This document shows positions 24,866-36,914 of a stretch of 64,000 nt of DNA, in pieces. The notes under the pieces are model-generated. The model made no database searches. It was not told the origin of the DNA and saw only the letters and a list, made by a program, of their open reading frames with translations. The DNA comes from Tetranychus cinnabarinus. Lineage: Eukaryota; Arthropoda; Arachnida; Trombidiformes; Tetranychidae. The stretch is from the NCBI GenBank assembly GCA_022266195.1, contig WHVY01000003.1, positions 5,084,001 to 5,148,000 on the forward strand, written 5' to 3'. Every line of letters begins with the position of its first letter. Within the stretch, counting starts at the first letter, position 1. The position numbers were made by a program, and so were the translations under genes.

Positions 24866-26026
24866 TCTCAACTCTAAAGTCAAACTTGCTTAATGCTTTT
24901 CCATAGTCCTTTCAGAAGATTCGTGTGAACAGAGATTCAGAATGGGTTGACATGATAACTTCCTTTTGCCTTTCTTCCGTCTCTCATGAATTTAAAGTTA
25001 ATGGTCAAGCAGCAATCAAGATGTGAATAAAAAGGAATGAAATTAATCAATCAAGTCGGATTTACGTGCAAGATTGTAAACCACGGTTGGCTGACCATAT
25101 AAACAACGTTAAATGATTTAAGTGTTAATTTGGATCAATTGATGAAGATGTGAGCTTGAGTTATTGTTGAGACTAGCCGTTGATGATTGCATTGGAGGTG
25201 AGAGAAGATGAACAATTAGCATAATGATAAAGGTTATATGTTGAGGATAATGAGAGTAAAGGTAAATAACGGCAGGAAGAATGGTCATCATTCAGAATGA
25301 AAACAATGCTCCAAGGATTAGGATAAATTAAATGCACAAAAATTAATAACAATAACAATGTTTAACTCTTTTCAGTTATTTCACGTTTGGACAGTAAAAG
25401 GTAAATTGAAAAGAATAAAAATGACGGAAAAATTAAATTATGTTGTTACATTATGTATTAACATGAACAGTCAGTTGATGTATCAAAGTTCGTCAAGACA
25501 ATGAGGTCGCAAATTTGTGAATGAACCAGTTTCGGACATCATTAGTTGATGAGTTGAAGAGCGATGAAAAAAAGGTAAATTAGCAAATTAGTGTGAGAGT
25601 GAAAGTAAGATACGAGGTCTGAGGAAAGCGCAATTAATTAGTGAAATAAAACATCTACCATTGAGGATGTAAGTCGCATTGTTTCTCGATTAAAGGTTCA
25701 AGTAGAGGAGTGTCCATCAACTTGTTCCTTCAGTTGCTGGCGATATTTTGTTGACCAGATCTTCGCTTCATTTTATTTTTCATTATTTTATCATTTTCAT
25801 CGTCGTTGTCATATGTGACTGAAGCACAGGATTGATTATTGTCCTTCTTGATACTGTCAACATTCACCTTTCATTGTTGTTCTGATTGCAATTCACAATC
25901 AAATAAGTTTAATTTATTGAATTATCTCTCCACCTATAACTTGGAGTTTACTGTTTGTGTTGTCGTGATTTCCAGCGTTTTCTAGGTGTTTAATAGTCCA
26001 AATCGTACAACTTAATTGGTTCCGAA

Positions 26027-27617
26027 ATGCACTCATCGGTAAGTTGAAAAATTATGATTCCTTTGATATTAGTGAATATTTAACGTTGAAATTAACGTAA
26101 AAATCGTCAAGTTTAGCAACCAGTAACCAAAATTTTATTTTCAGATGATTGGTTTGGCTTTACTTTTAGTCTTAACCTTTACCGAGGCTAAAGATCTTAA
26201 GTCACTTGAAACAGCGTACTCGTCGCGCTACCCATTACCGCCACCAGAATATGGACAATCTCATGGATCTTATGGGAAACATGATTCATCTTATGGAGCT
26301 CATGGACACGACGATTACGGTTAGTTTAATCGCCTTTTGGATGTGTTTTATGTGCTTAAGTTGACTCTTTTTTCATAATTGTATTTGGATATTTGCCTTT
26401 AATTTATGGAAACAGGTACTCATGATAAGTATGGTGACCACAACTCAGGGTCTCATGGGTTGAAAAAATACTCTAACTATGGTTTGAGTAAGGCTGATGG
26501 AGCTCAAAGTGATGCTTACAAGCGAAATCATGGTTTTGGCCTTTATTCAAGAAATCGCGGTTATGGATATGAGAAACATTACGCTTATGATAAAGAGGCA
26601 AGTCAATTTTCATTTGTCACATTCTGAGTGATCTCATCTCTAGTCTTGAATTTAGTTGGTTTGAAGTTCAACATATTGAGGTCAAATATGATCTGAGAAA
26701 CAATCAAGTTGTTGACAGTTAATGATGTTGGCCAAGAAAATGAAACAAAAAGATTGATGGTCACTCAACAACTAATGTTGAAATGACAATGAATAATGAT
26801 ATAATAAATTAATTATTCATTTGTTTCCTTTAACACTTTTACACTTTTCAACTCTACAGTATTCAACCAATAAACATGGATCAGATCATGCAACTCAATC
26901 TGGTCACCACGGACATCATGATGAACATGGTCAACATGGTAAGTTAGACATTAAACTTTTAAAACAAAACCAATTCCATAATAAATTTCCCAATAAAACT
27001 TGAACAATAAACGAGAAACAAGCCTTTGATGACCCGACTTTAACTGTGAATCTCATTCTTGTTTAATCATTGTTAGATCTTGCTTCCCACGGAGACTACA
27101 AGAAGGATAATTATGGAGTTCATGATAAATATGGCAAACATGGACATGGCAAATATGGTCACAATTCTGAGTCCTATGGTAATCATGGACACAACTATAA
27201 AAGGTAATGAAATTATAAAATTAATGTTCAACTTTCATTACATATTGAGTTTTTAGGTGAAGTTGTTTTAACCTGGTAACTTGTATAGCATGAGAGTTTA
27301 CCAGTCGGTTGACTTGTTGAAATTAGGTTTCATGTTGATATTGTATTATTTTAGATAAAATTGTAATTCCCTCGAATTTTCTTGATTCTTTCGTTTAATT
27401 ATACAATTTAGTTGAAATTGAACATATTCTAATATCTTTTTCCTCTTTCTAAAGCTTACCCAAACCACAAGTTGCACCATACCACCATTACAGAGGAGGA
27501 TATCATGGGCAATCAAATTATGAAGCACCAATTTCATATGAAGCATCTCATGAGCAACCCTTACGAACCTATTCGGATGCCCCAAAATCTGAGCCTCAAT
27601 CATCTAAATACTATTAG
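26027..27617 (+). CDS. Secreted His/Gly/Tyr-rich low-complexity protein
   Basis: Six exons: 26027-26038, 26145-26319, 26416-26597, 26860-26938, 27077-27203, 27455-27617, giving 245 residues. Intron 3 needs a GC-AG junction (GAG|GCAAGT), which fits the known GC-donor consensus; every other junction is GT-AG, and the frame is kept to a TAG stop. The start MHSSMIGLALLLVLTFTEAK is a clear signal peptide (a second Met at position 5). The mature part is built on irregular short repeats of HG, YG, GKHG and SYG type, with many Asp, Lys and Ser and no Cys visible. It ends Pro/Ser/Tyr-rich (PQSSKYY). Such composition is seen in cuticular, silk-like and metal-binding or antimicrobial secreted proteins; no domain allows a choice. 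Real gene likely, function unknown. Confidence 0.75.
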
Positions 27618-29000
27618 GAATCGACAGATTTGAATAAACAAAATGATGAGTTGGTCAAAGGTTCCTTCAAGTTTGGTTGATCCATATTTTTGATCAAATC
27701 CTCAATTGATTCATCATCTCAACACATTGAAAATATTTTTACAAGCCTGGCCAATAAACCTTCATATTCATTAAAATATCAATATATCAGACCAACAAAA
27801 AAAGCTAAACTAAGAAATCAACTCTTTCATTACTAGGACCAAGCCATGTAAAGACCTTTTTATTTGTCGTTTTTTTTGTAACATCAAGATTATTATCTCT
27901 TTATATGATTTAATTTGGGCTTCGTCATCATTCATTAAATTTCATATCAACTGAATACAGTTGTTTAACTAATTTGTAATCGTAAAATCAGCAGTAATTA
28001 GTAACTATCTTCCTCCAACTGACATGATCATTAACCGAGATACAATTAACACCCTTGTGAACCTAAAACCAACAGTAAAGGTTAACATCATTTGCAATAA
28101 TTTCATTTCTTCATTATAACCAAATTAGTTCTTAATTTACTTCCACTAATCATCATTTGGTTGATCTGTCAAGTATTAATTTAAATATTGACAAAAAAGT
28201 TAACCAACAATAGGACTCGATAATTAATCAAGTTCATGGGCTACTTTTATGGCCAATTTGATATAATTGTCTGGTAGAACCAAATTATTTTGATTGACTA
28301 TAATTTCCTCCAGTCAAGCTAATTGATTAAAATCCAGCTCTTGGGTTAAGGTTGTTATGGATGAATTGATTTGTTTGGATAAGCATTTGTTAATGAAAAT
28401 TTAACCAATTGTGGCAATGATTGTTATATTGATTGTATTGTAGTGATGTATTGATTTTTCCGCGAATCTCCACCATTTATAAATCATTCAATTTGAAATT
28501 GGAAAAGAAAATCGCAATTAACTGAACAATCGGAAAATGTGGGGTTCAATCAATGTTAATGTTGAGTTTTAGAGTCATAATAATCACAATTAAAGAGATT
28601 TTCGATATTATTAATGGTTAGATTGTTTCTTTTTATGGCAACAGCGATTAAATTTTCCGGTTGACAATTATACAATACTAATTAGGAGCAAGGACATGAT
28701 ATTGAGATATTCAGGCAATTTCAGTAAATTAGTTTTATGGGTTGATGTTAAAAGATTGGGTAAATCTATTTCTGATTGTAATACAAATAATCATAAATCA
28801 TAACAGCCATTTTCTTGCTACCTAACAATTGTATAACAAGTGAAAATATTGTATAACACTTTTTCACTGAGTTAATTTAATTTAAATTTTACATTAATAG
28901 TTATTACAATGAATTATTGCGGAGCCAGACAACAAATTGAATGCATTAATTCAAGATGAGTTGTTAATGCTGATTCATTTACCACCGTAAATGTTGATTG
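27618..29000. other. Intergenic, 1.4 kb
   Basis: AT-rich DNA between the convergent 3' ends of the secreted-protein gene and ARMH3. Nothing recognised beyond presumed 3' UTRs. Confidence 0.6.
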
Positions 29001-31522
29001 TCATGAATTTAAAGTTAATATATCTTGCATTAAAGTCTGTTGATCTTGCACAGTAAAGTCTAATTGGTTCGCTCTCGATTTCATGATTACTTTCTTAATC
29101 ATTTGACTGAAAAAGGTGATCTCACACACTTTATCAGATGCATAATTTTCATACTGATCAAGTCCATCTTGTAAGATAAGAGTCAGTGAATCGTAATTAT
29201 TGCGAACCACTTCAAGAACTTGATCTTCCGTTAATGAAGCAACTTGATTAGCAATGCTCCATGCTTCAATTTTTGAATTAAAATGGTTAATTATGGCTTT
29301 GATATTAATAAGAGAACTGGCCAGTCTTGTTGCGTGATTTTTACATGGCGATGATCCTTCCATTGATGAATACTTGATAGCTGTGAGAATAAAAGAATAA
29401 TATAAAGTCAAGATTTATCTTAAAAATTGATTAAACAATCATTAAATTAGCTTACCGACAGAATAGAGATTATCGAAAACATTATGCATTCGGATAATTT
29501 CATAATGCAGATCATCATATGATTGAAGTGATGGAAGAAAAGTATCACCAAAAGTGATGAAAAGATTGAAAATGTTAACAATCTGATTAGCCAAACGGAG
29601 AATACTAAATTTCTTAATCAATTCCGCTTCATGGTTTACCAAAAATTTGAGCAAATTGACCAATGAATACCAAAGATTACGCCAACTGTAATTGAAACGT
29701 ATTTTGCACTTCTTCTGATAACAAAGCAGTCTATGAATAACACCAATACAAAGAGTGTATAATTCACAAAGAAAATTTTTTCTTAAATGTGTCGATATAA
29801 ATTCCACCATCAAGTCTAGAACTGAATAAGCTAATGGTCGAGATAGCTTGTTTCCTTCATCGGCTACTTTTCGATGTCTCATTGGCTGTAAATATTAAAA
29901 CAAAATATTTGAAATGAGTTTTCAAATCATAAAGACGCAGATAAAATTAAAAACTTACCAAACGATGTAAATTAACTTTGTATACAATATTGAGATCATG
30001 CATGATAGCATTGGCACATTGATCCTCTGATATACAAGTTAAAATTAATAGACATAATCTTGAAGTATCGAAATTTTCCTCATCTAAGCAAAAAAAAGAA
30101 ATGATTAAATATTAGAATAAGACAATCAACAAATCGAGCTTGATCAAAACAAAAATATGCTTGTGCATCTTGACAAGTCGATACATCTGGGAACAAGATA
30201 AAACTATAAACAATCGACCCTAAAGACATATTTAATGATGACGATTAGATGAAGTATTAAAATATTCAAGATTTAATCTTATAACCAAATGTATCGACTT
30301 GTCAAGATGTTTTTGTTTTGATCAAACTCATTTTCTTCGACTATATTATGATAGTTACCTTTTGTTTGTAACATTACAATAGAGCAAAATTCAAAAAATA
30401 TCACAAGAAGATTTGAAGGTATGCTTAGCTCATTGGTTGAACTATTATTTGAAAGGTTCGATGATCCGCTGTCGCCATAACATTCAGCTGAGATATGTGC
30501 CAATTGAGTAATAAAATTACGATTTAAATGTACAATTCCGTAATATCCCATTAAAATACCATCATCAGGTTCAAGTCCAATGTCCTCGACTGCCTCTTCT
30601 TCTGGAACAAACATATTACCAACCATTGATGTCAAGCTGGACAGCAGACCTGTGTTTGTATTTTCTTCCTTCTTATCGTAAAATTTTTTGATGAATTCGA
30701 TGAAAGAGTGAGATATGACTTGAGCGTACCCATTGAGAACGACTTCATTGTCCACAATTGAAAGTCTAACGGTGAATGGATTAACAACCTGAAATAAAAA
30801 AGCAGCAATAGGATTAGATTTACAGAAGTTGACTTGAAATATTTTCATCTGCGAACCTTATTTTTACGATGATTAATTAGAATTGTGATGAGAAGTAGAG
30901 TTTGATAACCGTAAGCTTGACGAGCAGCTGGAGAGGCCAGAATTGACATAAAGGCATCGAAAAGTTTATCCGACATGAAATTTTCCGCAAATGGATTGCT
31001 TTTGATATCATCGTAACCGGTTAAAAAGGTGATATACAATTTGAGGACAAGCAATTTAATGGATTGTGGATTATCCTCTACTAGAAGTGTGTATAATTTA
31101 CTCGATACGAGGTTTATTTTAATCTCTAAATCACTTTTACCAATCAATATATCCAGTTGATTTTCAACCTTTATTTTGGTTGATCCTAATATGGTCCTAG
31201 ACAAAGTTAATAATGTAACCAAAGCATTGGCTATTCTAATGTAATTATCACAGTTTAGAGTGATTGCTGATTGTGTAAACAAAAGGTTTATCAGATTCTT
31301 AGATTCGATCAGCTCTTCGTAATTTAATTCAACCAGCAAATCAATCATGGCTTTTGGATTAGCTCGTAACAGAAAAAATTCATCCCAGTAGGCCTCATTA
31401 TTCACCAAATCCACTACCAAATTAGATTTAGCTTGATGTTTTAAAAGATTCTCATAAATAGACACAATCTTTTCCTTTAAATCTCTTTTCTTTACTGTCC
31501 GAGAAATTGATGGCGGAGTCAT
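29001..31522 (-). CDS. ARMH3: Armadillo-like helical domain-containing protein 3
   Basis: Five exons (5' first): 30857-31522, 30359-30788, 29959-30083, 29456-29885, 29001-29380; all GT-AG with continuous frame; 676 residues against 689 in human ARMH3 (C10orf76). In mammals the protein acts at the Golgi with PI4KB and GBF1 and supports PI4P production. Colinear landmarks are LKEKIVSIYENLL near the start, then NPFTVRLSIVDNE, SLTSMVGNMF and YGIVHLNRNFITQLA in exon 2. Later exons give LILTCISEDQCANA, the MRHRKVAD ... RPLAYSVLDLMVEFI segment, LCYQKKCKIRF, FGDTFLPSLQSYDDLHYEIIR, and INHFNSKIE with EEVLxVVRxNYD-type sequence at the end. It is an all-helical protein with no signal or membrane segment. 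Orthology is very likely. Confidence 0.95.
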
Positions 31523-32348
31523 TTTGCTGAATACACAGTCACGAATGCTGGAAAATTATCACCTATCGATCCTCAATCCAGCTCAGTGCTGATGATTTGA
31601 ACAGCAAACCACCTGGTAAACACCTTTTTGCAAACTAAGACGCACAAAGAAATAAAATGATACTAGATGATTGAAGCTTGATAATATAAGTTTGATAGCT
31701 GATGTAAATGCTTACCTTGTTGTCACAAAATATAATCAATTTAATTGTGAGAAAATCAATCCAGAAATACGTGACATCTAATGCAAATGGCAACACAAGT
31801 GAAAGGAAACAGATGATTATGACTTGAGATGAGGCAAATTAAAAAGATAAGACAAAAGGATATGGCAAGCACGAGGGTAAAGCTTATAAAAATGGTTAAA
31901 CAGAAATATAAATCTAAATTAAACCCAGAATAATTTTAGCAATAATTATATCACACATTTAAGTAGGAAAACTCTTATAATACAATATGCAAGAGGCAAC
32001 TCTAGTTGAAGATGGTATTCTAACATTTCAGCCAATGTAGACTCACAACAGATGATTCTAGCTTATGATTCAAATGATAAATGATGAATCAAGATGAATA
32101 ATTCTGTAAACGTTTGAGTAAGCTGAAAATTTCTTAGGATTTTCTCAATATTTCAATTCCATGAAAGTTATGACCCCATATGAATGTTAATAAATTTACA
32201 TATTTTTATTAACAATATTTGGTCAATACTTCATGTTATTTTAAATATCAACAAGCGCCATCTATCATTAGAAACTTGTCTCACACAAGGTGAGGTTTCT
32301 CTATGAGAGATGTTACTTTAGGTGCTTCTGCTTTTTGATTTTAAATGT
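31523..32348. other. Intergenic, 0.8 kb, ARMH3 promoter side to U2 3' flank
   Basis: Upstream of ARMH3 and downstream of the minus-strand U2 gene. No other gene seen. Confidence 0.6.
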
Positions 32349-32533
32349 GGGCCGATCCTGGCGGTACTGCAATGCCAGGCCAACCCGTGACAAGGTCTAA
32401 GCAAGCTCAGACTCTCATCCGTTTACAAAAATATGTTCAATCGCATACCGGCGGAGTGCGCCGGGTACCAGCGATCAAGCTGATAAGAACAGATACTACA
32501 CTTTGATCTTAGCCTAGGAGGCCGAGAAGCGAT
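32349..32533 (-). ncRNA. U2 spliceosomal snRNA
   Basis: Read on the minus strand from 32533, it begins ATCGCTTCTCGGCC as U2 does. The branch-site recognition sequence GTGTAGTATCTG follows, then stem IIa (ATCAGC pairing with GCTGGT). Stem IIb is CCGGCG/CGCCGG. The Sm site is ATATTTTTG. Stem IV/III sequences GTCACGGGTTGGCCTGG and ATTGCAGTACCGCCAGGATC are close to the arthropod form. Length is 185 nt, close to 188 in human U2. It should be transcribed by RNA polymerase II from a snRNA promoter to the right; I did not identify the promoter element. Confidence 0.95.
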
Positions 32534-33607
32534 AACTTTAACTTTCCTTTCCCATCTTTATATACCAATGTTTTTCCATAGGAATTCCAGTTTTTCTGTT
32601 CTACTCCATTTAATGATATTAATTCAATTTTTTAATTTATTTTTTTATGCTAATCACTTACTTATTGGTTTTTTGCTTATTTATTACTGATCAAAAATTT
32701 GATTTAATCAATTTTTGCCTACTTACCATGCTTCCAATGTTTTCTGTTCATTAGTCTGTTTCTAAGGTGATTCACGTTGGTTTAAAGTTTACTTGTTTCA
32801 ACCTTTCATTGTAACTGATTTTTGTTGTTCTTGGTTAACATTGATTGTTGAAAATTGTAAATTAGCATTACAATGATTCAGTAAATAAACAAGATAAAAT
32901 AGCTTTATGAAATAATAGCAAATAAAGTCAGTTCTAAATGTAAACGTTTAATTCAAGTAAAATTTCTATAATTATGCCAAAATTTAATCAATTTAAGCAT
33001 TTACCAAATTAATTGAGGAAAATTTTTCTAGTGACATTGGTGAGTATGAATGATGGACAGTATACAAGATATAATGATGATAGCTTATTTGTTTCTCATA
33101 AAAAAATGTTTTAAAATTATTAGACTGAATTTAACTACTGGCAAAAATTTTGTTTCAACTTTAGAGTTGAGGTAAAATGTTTGACATAATTCAGGATAAA
33201 TTAAACAAGGAATAAGGTAATATGTATATAAATATTTATATATGAAAGATGTGAGAGATGAAAAAAAGATGAATTTGTGAGGTGGAAGAATATGACAAAA
33301 TTGGCTATGATAATGGCAGTGTTGGTTAATCAAAGATAATAAATGGGATCCAGTGTTACTCTCAGATAAATAATCCTCTGTGACTTGGTCGATTTGCTGA
33401 TAGAGAAACCGGGAAAATAAGTTCAAGTTCACTGGGACAGTTTTGCGTCTTGATTATAATTGCACCCGACCAAATTGTACCAAAGTACCTTTGCTGTATA
33501 AAGAGAGGAAAGTTGAACATAATCTCTCAATGGATTTGTCCATGTTTGTACTAGATAAATAAATGTGAAGAAAAGAAGTGAAAATATTCGGCAATTTGAA
33601 TTTCCGA
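32534..33607. other. Intergenic, 1.1 kb
   Basis: Contains the upstream (promoter) side of the minus-strand U2 gene and the 3' flank of TADA3. A 115-codon open frame at 33085-33432 is Phe/Tyr/Ser-rich without family resemblance and is treated as chance. Confidence 0.55.
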
Positions 33608-35564
33608 TCATTTGATTGAATCAATTTCTTTCAAAATTGCTTCTCTATCTTTTAACGCTTTTGTAGCAGCCTCTTTCTCTTTTTTGGTAGGAATTCGCTT
33701 TTTCTGTTTAGCGCTTAAAATTTTTTTATAAGCTTCCATGACTTCAGTATCAGCAGCCTTCAGTTTTGTTTCCCATTCTTGTTTGGTAACATCCTTCTTT
33801 GCCATCTCTAAGAGATACTTTATTGTTGCCTGGTTCTTGGCTGAAATGATTTTCAATTCATTTTGACATTTAATCATTTCAGCTAAAATCTCATCCGATT
33901 CTTCGTCTAAACCATCAGCTATTTCACCATCTTCTGGATCCAAAAGTCCTTGCTCTTCGAGTTCCTTTTTTAAACGTTTCTCCAAACCATTTGTATTGCC
34001 AAAATTGAGCGACTTGAGTAGGTTTATATTGCTTGCATTGGATATTTTTTCATTTAATTCGAGGTCTGTGTCTAATCCTTCTCCTCGAGAAAGATTTTCT
34101 TCAATAAGACAGGATACAAGTCTTTGAGTTAAAATTCCGAAGCAACACTTGTCAGAGTCGTTTCTATTATAAAATGAGAAAGAAAACAATGAGTAACAAA
34201 AAACAATACAAAGTCAATGATGAATATTACCTAGAATCTTTGGTTTTCTTTGAGCATTTTTCACCTGGCGTTGCACTATTGTATGGACTTAGACCTTTCT
34301 TCTTTTCGAGAGCAGTATTACTTTTAGAAGAATCGGTTTTACTTTCCCATGAGTCATCCAATTTACACGATGTATGATTGTTTTTACCAATTGTAGGGAT
34401 TTTTAAAAGATCATCATCAACTTCACATTGCTTTAGAATCTCTTCAAGATACTAAATTGTAAAAGAAAAGTAAAAAAAGATTAGCTAAAGAAATCTATGT
34501 ATAACTCTCAATTTAATAGACAAACCAAGTACCTTAATATCCTCAGGTTTAACGGGGGCACAATAGGGTTCGACAAATTTCCAGAATTTCTCAGGGAGAT
34601 CATTCCTAATTGGAGTTGAGTTAGAAGCAATTGCCAACGGATCATTAAATGAATCAGGTACGTCTTGTGTTTTCACCTGTAATTAAGAAAAATAAAGCAA
34701 AAAACTTAGTAAATTCCAAAAGTCAAAGCTTGTAATGCAGAATATAAGTAAAGTTATGCTAATAAAAGCTGTTTACAGAATTACCATTCGTCAATAGTTA
34801 AATGACGTAGATAAGGGTAAGGTTTATTTATCAAGAGACCTAAATAAACTATGATTATTTGTGAGATTTGACAGTAGACTTGGGTCATTAGGACTTTTAT
34901 AAACTCAAATAATTTTTATGATTTCAAGTGTTTGTAAAGTTTGAAACTCAAACACAAGATATGAGCAGACTAGATATGAAAGATAGGAAACTTGACATCA
35001 AAATAATAAAGACTTTTAGAATCTTACATCTTTACTTTTGGACCTTATTGATCCTTGAGATTTTCCACTATTATTATTCGATCCATGAGGAGCTGAATGA
35101 TTTGTGGGATGAGATTCCTTGAATTTTTTACTTGTACTGGCATCCAATTGATTACTTCGTTTTCCTGATGCTTCGGACTGCTGAAAAAAAAGAAAGATGA
35201 AAGTAAATTAGCTTGCATAAACAGTCAAGAATAGAAAGGGTACTAAACATAAACAATATGCTTTGCATTAGTTAGTAATTACCTTAACATTCAACTTTTT
35301 ATCCTTTGTTTTAGCATCATGCCAATTGACTAGAGATTCCATTTCATTCTCAAGTTGGTTTTTTCTCGAGATAACCGAAGTTAATAAAGACTCTAGTTCC
35401 AATTGTAGACAATCAAGATCTTTCAATCCAATATTTTTTTCATCTTTTCGGTTCAAAATAGAAGATAAACGAGGACAGTCTTTAAAATCAATCGACTTAA
35501 AGTCGATGAATAACAATGGGCACTCATCTTCGGAGTCTCTTTCCTTTTTACCTTTACCCTTCAT
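33608..35564 (-). CDS. TADA3: Transcriptional adapter 3 (SAGA/ATAC subunit Ada3)
   Basis: Five exons (5' first): 35283-35564, 35028-35180, 34533-34676, 34231-34451, 33608-34163; GT-AG, in frame; 451 residues (human 432). Ada3 is part of the histone acetyltransferase module (GCN5-ADA2-ADA3-SGF29) in the nucleus. The N-terminal block matches the family: CPLLFIDFKSIDFKDCPRL, then GLKDLDCLQLELESLLTS. The middle block reads LPEKFWKFVEPYCAPVKPEDI. The C-terminal Ada3 domain starts with CCFGILTQRLVSCLIEENL and continues with GLEKRLKKELEEQGLL, then NEVMEAYKKI-type and AKQKKRIPTKKEKE sequence, ending in REAILKEIDS. The linker in exons 2 and 4 is Ser/Lys-rich and less conserved. The domain order is complete. 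Confidence 0.95.
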
Positions 35565-36914
35565 CGGTAAGAATTATCACCAAAATAAATAAATCAAACA
35601 ACCATAGGACAAGCTTAAGGTTCCCACAAACCTTATGATAAACAATTATTTAAAAACAGTGTATGTTGAGAATTCAATTCATTTGAAACTAAAAGAAATA
35701 ACAAAAACTCAAAATACAAATCTTGAACAAAAACACAAGCTTACTGAGAAAGCTTTTCAACATCCAACAAACAACCCAACAAAATCCTTTTAAAATTGAT
35801 TGGCGCGATTTTCAAATATTTTATTGCAACAAAAAACATTGTTGATGAATTATTCCAGCATTTATTAAACTAGAGTTCATGAGTATAATGACATTAAGAT
35901 TAGTGCATAAGTACTAATTAACGGATCAATTTAATGTAATAATCTTCAACTATCTAATAAAACCTAATTTCTTTGTCTTGGTTTGAAAAACCAGGTTTGG
36001 TTTACCAGATGGTTTACAAGCAACGAAATAATCAACATTGAGCTTAAATGAGAATTAGTAAATGGTATTTATTTTCAATGATTAATGATCACGAAGAAGG
36101 CAGCAAGAGAAATAGCTTGACCTTTGACATTCGATGGTATAATTATAGTTAACACAGTTTCAAATGAATTACCACGTCATTCGAAGCTAGACTGGAATAT
36201 TCCTATCAAGTTTTCACCAGTTATCGATTTGTGATTGATAAATGAATTTCTTGGTGTTGCGGTTCCATTCAATATTTCCTTGTCTGAGCGCTATTGTCTT
36301 GAGGATCTTCATATGTAACAATCTGTAGTTACACATGTTAGATTTGAATCATTATGGTCTTTCCATGCTTGTTTAATCTCAATAAGGTTGATTGTTTCAT
36401 TTATTGGCTACTCATATTTTCTGACTATTTCTGATGGGAAATTCATTATTTTTACTTTTGCTCTTCAATAATTACTTCAATTTAAACTATTAGGCCAAAT
36501 ATTGATTCGCGTATTTCATTGTACTCTTGAAATTTCATGACATTTAATTGTCTTATTTTTAACGGTTATTTTTTCAATTTGATAGGGAAAATTAGTAGAT
36601 AAGTAACTGGTTACAGGTAAATATAGCGGTTGCTGGAGATACCAACAAGTTGGGTATCCAAGGCACCTGTTAGGTGGAGAATTATTTTCATTTTTATCTT
36701 TGTAAGCCATGTGAGTTTTGATATCGTTTTGAGTTTTGTTGCTCTCATTTTGTTTTGCACTTGTTTTGAATGTGAACAAAAGATAACTTGTACGATATTC
36801 TAATTCTAATACTTCTAATTTAGTTTAAATACATTTCCCAGAGTAAAGTAACCTCACTTTTTGTATTTTTCTAAGTTGAGTGTTTAAGAATATTTCTTGT
36901 GATTTGGTTTTAAC
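35565..36914. other. Intergenic, 1.35 kb, divergent promoters of TADA3 and QPRT
   Basis: AT-rich DNA between two divergently transcribed genes. One 87-codon frame at 36516-36779 (minus) has no recognisable content. No RNA gene seen. Confidence 0.55.

Larger units (their letters stand above)
19288..26026. other. Large region without a recognised gene, 6.7 kb
   Basis: Lies between the 5' ends of the DLGAP-like (minus) and the secreted His/Gly/Tyr-rich (plus) genes, so it must hold both promoters. Contains purine-rich low-complexity DNA (about 19480-19560, 20165-20195, 20440-20480), a (CA)n run, and the repeat cluster at about 22310-24870. Open frames of 60-118 codons here either lie in repeat copies or have unlikely composition. 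No conserved protein recognised. Confidence 0.5.

Noticed and set aside
33085..33432. 115-codon minus-strand frame downstream of TADA3
   Set aside because: Aromatic- and Ser-rich translation with no domain, signal or conserved motif; TADA3 already ends in a normal stop upstream of it.
34174..34377. 67-codon plus-strand frame within TADA3
   Set aside because: It overlaps exon 4 and the following intron on the opposite strand; shadow of TADA3.
36516..36779. 87-codon minus-strand frame upstream of QPRT
   Set aside because: No family resemblance, no splice partners, lies in the probable QPRT promoter region.
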